Source: an uncultured Actinomycetes bacterium
Lineage (GTDB): Bacteria; Actinomycetota; Thermoleophilia; Solirubrobacterales; 70-9
Direction: 5' to 3'
NCBI GenBank assembly: GCA_937907435.1
Contig: CALCIA010000143.1
Location: 1-7,270, forward strand
DNA length: 7,270 nt
Both the position numbers and the translations under genes were made by a program. The notes below the pieces were generated by a model, which saw nothing but the letters and a program-made list of their open reading frames with translations, was not told the DNA's origin and made no database searches. This document shows, one piece after another, positions 5,155 to 7,270 of this stretch. Each line of letters begins with the position of its first letter. The first letter of the stretch is position 1.

Positions 5155-5185
5155 AGCCACGGCGCGTTTACGCCGCCGCCGAATG

Positions 5186-5198
5186 GGGAATGCTTCCC
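5186..5198. promoter_or_regulatory. 13-bp dyad before the CxC gene
   Basis: GGGAA and TTCCC form a perfect inverted repeat around TGC, ending 4 bases before GTG 5203. It overlaps the AATGCT (5189-5194) that is the best, though poor, -10 candidate. It could be an operator or a small leader hairpin; this is inference from symmetry and position. Confidence 0.35.
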
Positions 5199-5202
5199 TG
5201 TC

Positions 5203-5568
5203 GTGTCGGAAGACGATCGAGATCTCGCCCCCGGGGACGACCCCTTGCCCGCGGTCGAGCGGGCCGCCGCCGCCGAGGTCAACGGCCGCCGCGTCAACGA
5301 GGCGATCGAGCGCGGGGCGCAGGGCACGGGCACCGCGGTCTTCGTCTGCGAGTGCGGCAAGCTCGGCTGCAGCGAGACGGTCGCGCTGACGATCTCCGCC
5401 TACGAGGGGGTGCGCTCCGGCTTCGAGCGCTTCCTCGTCGTCCCCGGCCACGAGATCGAGGCGATCGAGGACGTGGTCGAGCGCCACGGCTCCTACCTGG
5501 TGGTGGCGAAGCGCGACGACGAGGCCGCCGAGATGGCTTTCGCCACCGACGACAGGGACGACGGATGA
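5203..5568 (+). CDS. CxC-motif protein coupled to an RsbW-like kinase gene
   Basis: I recognise the type, a short actinobacterial protein of unknown function, but not a named family. From GTG 5203 it has 121 residues. A helix reading NGRRVNEAIERG (27-38) precedes FVCECGKLGCSETVALTISAYEGVR (47-71) and FERFLVVPGHE (74-84). The three cysteines C49, C51 and C56, with H83 in PGHE, could bind a metal; this is inferred. The tail is acidic. The frame stays open back to ATG 5140, but that part is low in coding character and overlaps the DUF488 promoter. Its TGA overlaps the ATG of the HATPase gene by 4 bp, so the products are probably made together. A role in an anti-sigma or partner-switching pathway is suggested only by this coupling. 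Confidence 0.75.
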   Translation: MSEDDRDLAPGDDPLPAVERAAAAEVNGRRVNEAIERGAQGTGTAVFVCECGKLGCSETVALTISAYEGVRSGFERFLVVPGHEIEAIEDVVERHGSYLVVAKRDDEAAEMAFATDDRDDG

Positions 5569-5987
5569 CCGACGCGCCGACCCGCGGCGAGCCCGAGTCC
5601 TCGCCGCTGATCTGCTCGCTGAAGGTGTGCCACCCCGCCACCCCCGAAGCCGTCCCCGTCCTCCGCCACGCCGCCGCCGACTTCGCCGCCGAGCACGGCG
5701 CCGACACCGACCTCTGCGGCGACATCGCCCTCGCCGTCTCCGAGGCCGTCACCAACGCGGTCAAACACTCACAGGCTCACGCGGACGAGCAGGTGCGGCT
5801 CACCGCCTCGGTCGCCGACGACTGGCTCGAGATCCGGGTGCGCGACCGCGGCGCCGGCTTCGGCCTGGCCGAGTCGGATGGCCTCGGCCTCGGCCTGCCG
5901 ACGATCGCCCGCCTGGCCGCGCAGTTCACGATCGTCCAGGAGGGACAGGGGACGGAGCTGCGGATGCATTTCCCGCTCCCGCGCTGA
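5565..5987 (+). CDS. RsbW-like anti-sigma factor kinase (HATPase_c_2)
   Basis: This 140-residue cytosolic protein has the GHKL ATPase fold of the RsbW/SpoIIAB-type serine kinases, which typically bind a sigma factor or phosphorylate an antagonist protein. The N box is SEAVTNAVKHS (59-69), with E60 and N64 as the Mg-ATP residues. The G1 box is VRDRGAGFG (92-100), and the G2 box GLGLGLP lies at about 106-112. The last strand is GTELRMHFPL. The length is that of a stand-alone domain. ATG 5565 overlaps the previous stop, and AGGGA at 5554-5558 is a good ribosome site with a 6-base spacer. No sigma factor or STAS antagonist gene is visible, so the target is unknown. A PAP2 gene follows closely. 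Confidence 0.9.
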   Translation: MTDAPTRGEPESSPLICSLKVCHPATPEAVPVLRHAAADFAAEHGADTDLCGDIALAVSEAVTNAVKHSQAHADEQVRLTASVADDWLEIRVRDRGAGFGLAESDGLGLGLPTIARLAAQFTIVQEGQGTELRMHFPLPR

Positions 5988-6009
5988 GCGAATGAGGCAA
6001 GCTGAGGTG

Positions 6010-6552
6010 ATGAACGGTGGGCGCGCCTGGTTGGAGGAGGTCGAGCGGCTGGACCTCGCCTGCTACGCGGCGATCGCCTCGACTCCGACGCCGCGCCTCG
6101 ACCGGGCGATGGCCCGCCTCTCCCGTGCCGCCGACTACTCGCGGCTCTCGCTCACGGCGGCCGCCGGCCTGGCGCTGTTCGGCGGCGCCTCGGGCCGCCG
6201 CGCCGCCGTCGCCGGGCTGACCTCGATCGCCGTCACCGCCACCGTCGTCAACGTCGCGGTGAAGCCGCTCGCCCGGCGCCGCCGTCCCGACCGCCTGGCC
6301 CACGAGGTGCCGATCGCCCGCCACGTGCCGATGCCGACCTCCCGCTCCTTTCCCTCCGGCCACTCGGCCGCCGCCTTCGCCTTCGCGGGCGGCGCCGGCG
6401 ACGTCGTCCCGGCGGCCTCGCTGCCCCTGCACGCGCTCGCCGGCCTGGTCGCCTACTCGCGCGTCCATACCGGCGTCCACTACCCGCTCGACGCGATCGC
6501 CGGCTCGGTCCTCGGCGCCGCCCTCAGCGACGTCACCCGGCGACTGACCTGA
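6010..6552 (+). CDS. PAP2-family membrane phosphatase
   Basis: This 180-residue integral membrane protein is a type 2 phosphatidic acid phosphatase, a class that removes phosphate from lipids such as phosphatidate or undecaprenyl pyrophosphate at the membrane surface. All three signature motifs are present: KPLARRRRP (K85 to P93, the KxxxxxxRP motif), FPSGH (114-118) with H118, and SRVHTGVHYPLD (150-161) with nucleophile H157 and D161. Hydrophobic stretches around 47-60, 68-84, 118-128, 138-150 and 162-172 fit the usual spans. ATG 6010 has a weak CAAGCT 6 bases upstream. ATG 5992, 6 codons earlier and just after the HATPase stop, is equally possible. The 22-base gap suggests co-transcription with the HATPase gene. 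The substrate is not determinable. Confidence 0.92.
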   Translation: MNGGRAWLEEVERLDLACYAAIASTPTPRLDRAMARLSRAADYSRLSLTAAAGLALFGGASGRRAAVAGLTSIAVTATVVNVAVKPLARRRRPDRLAHEVPIARHVPMPTSRSFPSGHSAAAFAFAGGAGDVVPAASLPLHALAGLVAYSRVHTGVHYPLDAIAGSVLGAALSDVTRRLT

Positions 6553-6559
6553 CCGCTCC

Positions 6560-6598
6560 GCTGTTCCTTATGCCGGAATGGTCGGCACAAGGAACAGC
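6560..6598. terminator. 16-bp hairpin between convergent genes
   Basis: Bases 6560-6575 pair with 6583-6598 over 16 bp with a single A-C mismatch around a 7-base loop. The stem begins 8 bases after the PAP2 stop and lies 49 bases beyond the stop of the minus-strand small gene. It therefore fits a bidirectional terminator. There is no T-tract on either side, as with the hairpin at 78-127. Confidence 0.6.
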
Positions 6599-6646
6599 CG
6601 GCGACCGGCCAGGCCTGTCGCCGCGGCCGCGGCGCGGTCGGTCGGG

Positions 6647-6856
6647 TCAGCCGCCGGCGCGGCCGTGGCCGCGGTGGGGCGGGTTCTGACCGTGGTGGAT
6701 GCCGGGCGGCTTGACGCCACCGGGGCCGATGCCCTGGTGCTGGTGGAGATGATCGACCGGCCGCTCGCGCGCGGCGGCCGCGACTCCGGTGCCGACGCTC
6801 GCCACGACCATCGTCGCGGTGATCGCCATCGCGAATTGCTTCAGCAGGTCGTTCAC
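6647..6856 (-). CDS. Predicted exported His/Gly/Pro-rich small protein
   Basis: I do not recognise this 69-residue protein. From GTG 6856 it begins NDLLKQF followed by a hydrophobic core (AMAITATMVVASVGTGVAAAA) ending in an Ala-rich segment, which looks like a cleavable signal peptide or anchor. The remainder, about 40 residues, is rich in Gly, Pro and His: DHLHQHQ, IHH and HRGHG give seven His in the last 34 residues, a composition that could bind metal ions. About 90% of codons end in G or C, clearly higher than for the opposite strand over the same span. In-frame ATG 6886 and TTG 6892 are alternative starts, but the extra codons are AT-richer and would cover the -10 hexamer at 6876-6881. 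It is divergent from the monooxygenase gene. The peptide is real-looking; its function is unknown. Confidence 0.55.
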   Translation of the reverse strand: MNDLLKQFAMAITATMVVASVGTGVAAAARERPVDHLHQHQGIGPGGVKPPGIHHGQNPPHRGHGRAGG

Positions 6857-6875
6857 CCAAATGGCGCACGCAGCG

Positions 6876-6881
6876 AGAATA
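6876..6881 (-). promoter_or_regulatory. Candidate -10 of the His-rich peptide gene
   Basis: On the minus strand TATTCT fits TANNNT, 19 bases before GTG 6856. It forms one side of an AT-rich patch in otherwise GC-rich DNA. No convincing ribosome site follows. Confidence 0.4.
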
Positions 6882-6900
6882 TGCATGCGCAAGCATGTAT
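6881..6900. promoter_or_regulatory. 20-bp dyad between divergent promoters
   Basis: Eight-base arms (6881-6888 and 6893-6900) are complementary around GCAA, with one T/G departure. The dyad lies between two outward-facing -10 candidates, TATTCT (minus, 6881-6876) and TAACCT (plus, 6905-6910). Size and position suit a dimeric repressor or activator acting on both genes. In plus-strand RNA it would form a stem with a GCAA tetraloop, but it lies upstream of the predicted start of the plus transcript. No regulator gene is visible beside it. Confidence 0.5.
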
Positions 6901-6904
6901 CTGA

Positions 6905-6910
6905 TAACCT
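6905..6910 (+). promoter_or_regulatory. Candidate -10 of the monooxygenase gene
   Basis: TAACCT fits TANNNT. It predicts transcription starting near 6917 and a leader of about 56 bases. A second small dyad, CTGGT-TTC-ACCAG (6909-6921), overlaps its downstream edge and could be an operator. Confidence 0.4.
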
Positions 6911-6934
6911 GGTTTCACCAGAGAGAACGAGGAG

Positions 6935-6956
6935 CCCGGCCCGGAGCGTGGCCGGG
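6935..6956 (+). other. 7-bp GC stem-loop in the monooxygenase leader
   Basis: CCCGGCC (6935-6941) pairs perfectly with GGCCGGG (6950-6956) around an 8-base loop. It ends 6 bases before the GAGG ribosome site at 6963-6966. It may tune translation or mRNA stability. It matches no riboswitch class I know. Confidence 0.35.
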
Positions 6957-6972
6957 GGAAGCGAGGTCGGAA

Positions 6973-7270
6973 ATGCAGTTCGGAATCTTCTCGGTCAGCG
7001 ACATCACCAGGAACGCGGTCACCGGCGAGACGCCGAGCGAGGCGGAGCGCATCCAGGCGTCCGTCCAGCTCGCCAAGCGCGCCGACGAAGGGGGGCTCGA
7101 CGTGTTCGCGATCGGTGAGCCCCACACCCCGCCGTTCTTCTCCTCCTCGCCGACGACGCTGCTCGCGGCGATCGCCGCGCAGACGGAGCAGATCGTCCTC
7201 AGCACCGCGGTGACCCTGATCACCACCAACGACCCGGTGAAGATCGCCGAGGACTACGCGATGCTGCAGC
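6973..7270 (+). CDS. Luciferase-like flavin monooxygenase, CE1758-like (cut at the window end)
   Basis: The first 99 codons are present and the frame runs off the end. The start MQFGIFSVSDIT, the segment GLDVFAIGEPHTPPFFSSSP (44-63), and LSTAVTLITTNDPVKIAEDY (76-95) mark a bacterial-luciferase-fold, flavin-dependent monooxygenase. It most resembles what I know as the CE1758 family of FMN-dependent LLM enzymes, whose partner flavin reductase gene often lies next to it. That assignment is from memory of the N-terminus and is fairly confident. Where I expect GEHHNPPF this copy reads GEPHTPPF. GAGG at 6963-6966, 6 bases before the ATG, is a good ribosome site, unlike the leaderless genes elsewhere in the window. 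Expression is probably controlled from the dyad region it shares with the His-rich peptide gene. Confidence 0.85.
   Translation, partial: MQFGIFSVSDITRNAVTGETPSEAERIQASVQLAKRADEGGLDVFAIGEPHTPPFFSSSPTTLLAAIAAQTEQIVLSTAVTLITTNDPVKIAEDYAMLQ

Noticed and set aside
5140..5202. ATG 5140 as the start of the CxC gene
   Set aside because: It would overlap the DUF488 start and promoter on the other strand, and the added residues look non-coding. GTG 5203 is preferred but not proven.
6480..6896. Minus-strand frame beginning near the TATTCT hexamer with a GTG 6 bases downstream
   Set aside because: The spacing imitates the leaderless pattern, but the translation is Arg/Pro/His noise that runs through the hairpin into the PAP2 gene.
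6578..6904. Plus-strand 108-codon ORF through the hairpin and opposite the His-rich peptide
   Set aside because: It begins inside the hairpin and has roughly twice as many A/T-ending codons as the minus frame. No domain or signal was seen.
1..7270. CRISPR arrays, insertion sequences, attachment sites or prophage genes
   Set aside because: No regularly spaced repeats, transposase or integrase motifs, or terminal repeats were seen. The tRNA-Gly gene shows no partial duplicate in the window that would suggest an integration site.

Overview
The window is very GC-rich, with dense short genes, G/C at almost every third codon position and -10-like TANNNT hexamers placed 5 to 7 bases before several start codons. 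Together with a CcmG/CcmH pair (System I cytochrome c maturation, unusual in most actinobacteria), a DUF2277 protein and a CE1758-type flavin monooxygenase, this suggests a chromosomal segment of a high-GC actinobacterium, perhaps Thermoleophilia/Solirubrobacterales. The taxonomic call is inference. No phage, transposase, CRISPR array or other mobile element was seen.

Layout. 1-189: no gene, but a perfect 19-bp hairpin lies beyond the end of ccmH. 190-1217 (minus): ccmG and ccmH with overlapping stop and start. 1292-1912 (minus): a TetR-family regulator, probably leaderless. 1993-2118 (plus): a divergent 41-residue membrane peptide. 2169-2241: tRNA-Gly(CCC). 2284-2598 and 2656-2925 (plus): a small unknown protein and a DUF2277 protein, each with a -10 hexamer exactly 6 bases before its ATG. 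3021-3437 (plus): a group III truncated haemoglobin with no usable ATG, GTG or TTG at its start. 3434-4384 (minus): a quinone-oxidoreductase-like enzyme whose stop interlocks with that of the globin. 4433-5141 (minus): a DUF488 protein and a UBP-type zinc-finger protein, overlapping by 11 bp. 5203-5987 (plus): a CxC-motif protein translationally coupled to an RsbW-like HATPase. 6010-6552 (plus): a PAP2 phosphatase. 6553-6972: a near-perfect hairpin, a probable His-rich exported small protein on the minus strand, and a divergent control region. 6973-end (plus): the first 99 codons of a luciferase-like monooxygenase.

Several products fit redox and stress physiology: CcmG/CcmH at the membrane, a globin, an NAD(P)H oxidoreductase and a flavin monooxygenase. 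The ccmG-ccmH and CxC-HATPase pairs look like true functional units; the rest may simply be neighbours. The best candidates for something undescribed are the His-rich exported peptide with its shared divergent operator-like dyad, the 41-residue membrane peptide opposite tetR, and the CxC-HATPase pair. None of these proves a new system.
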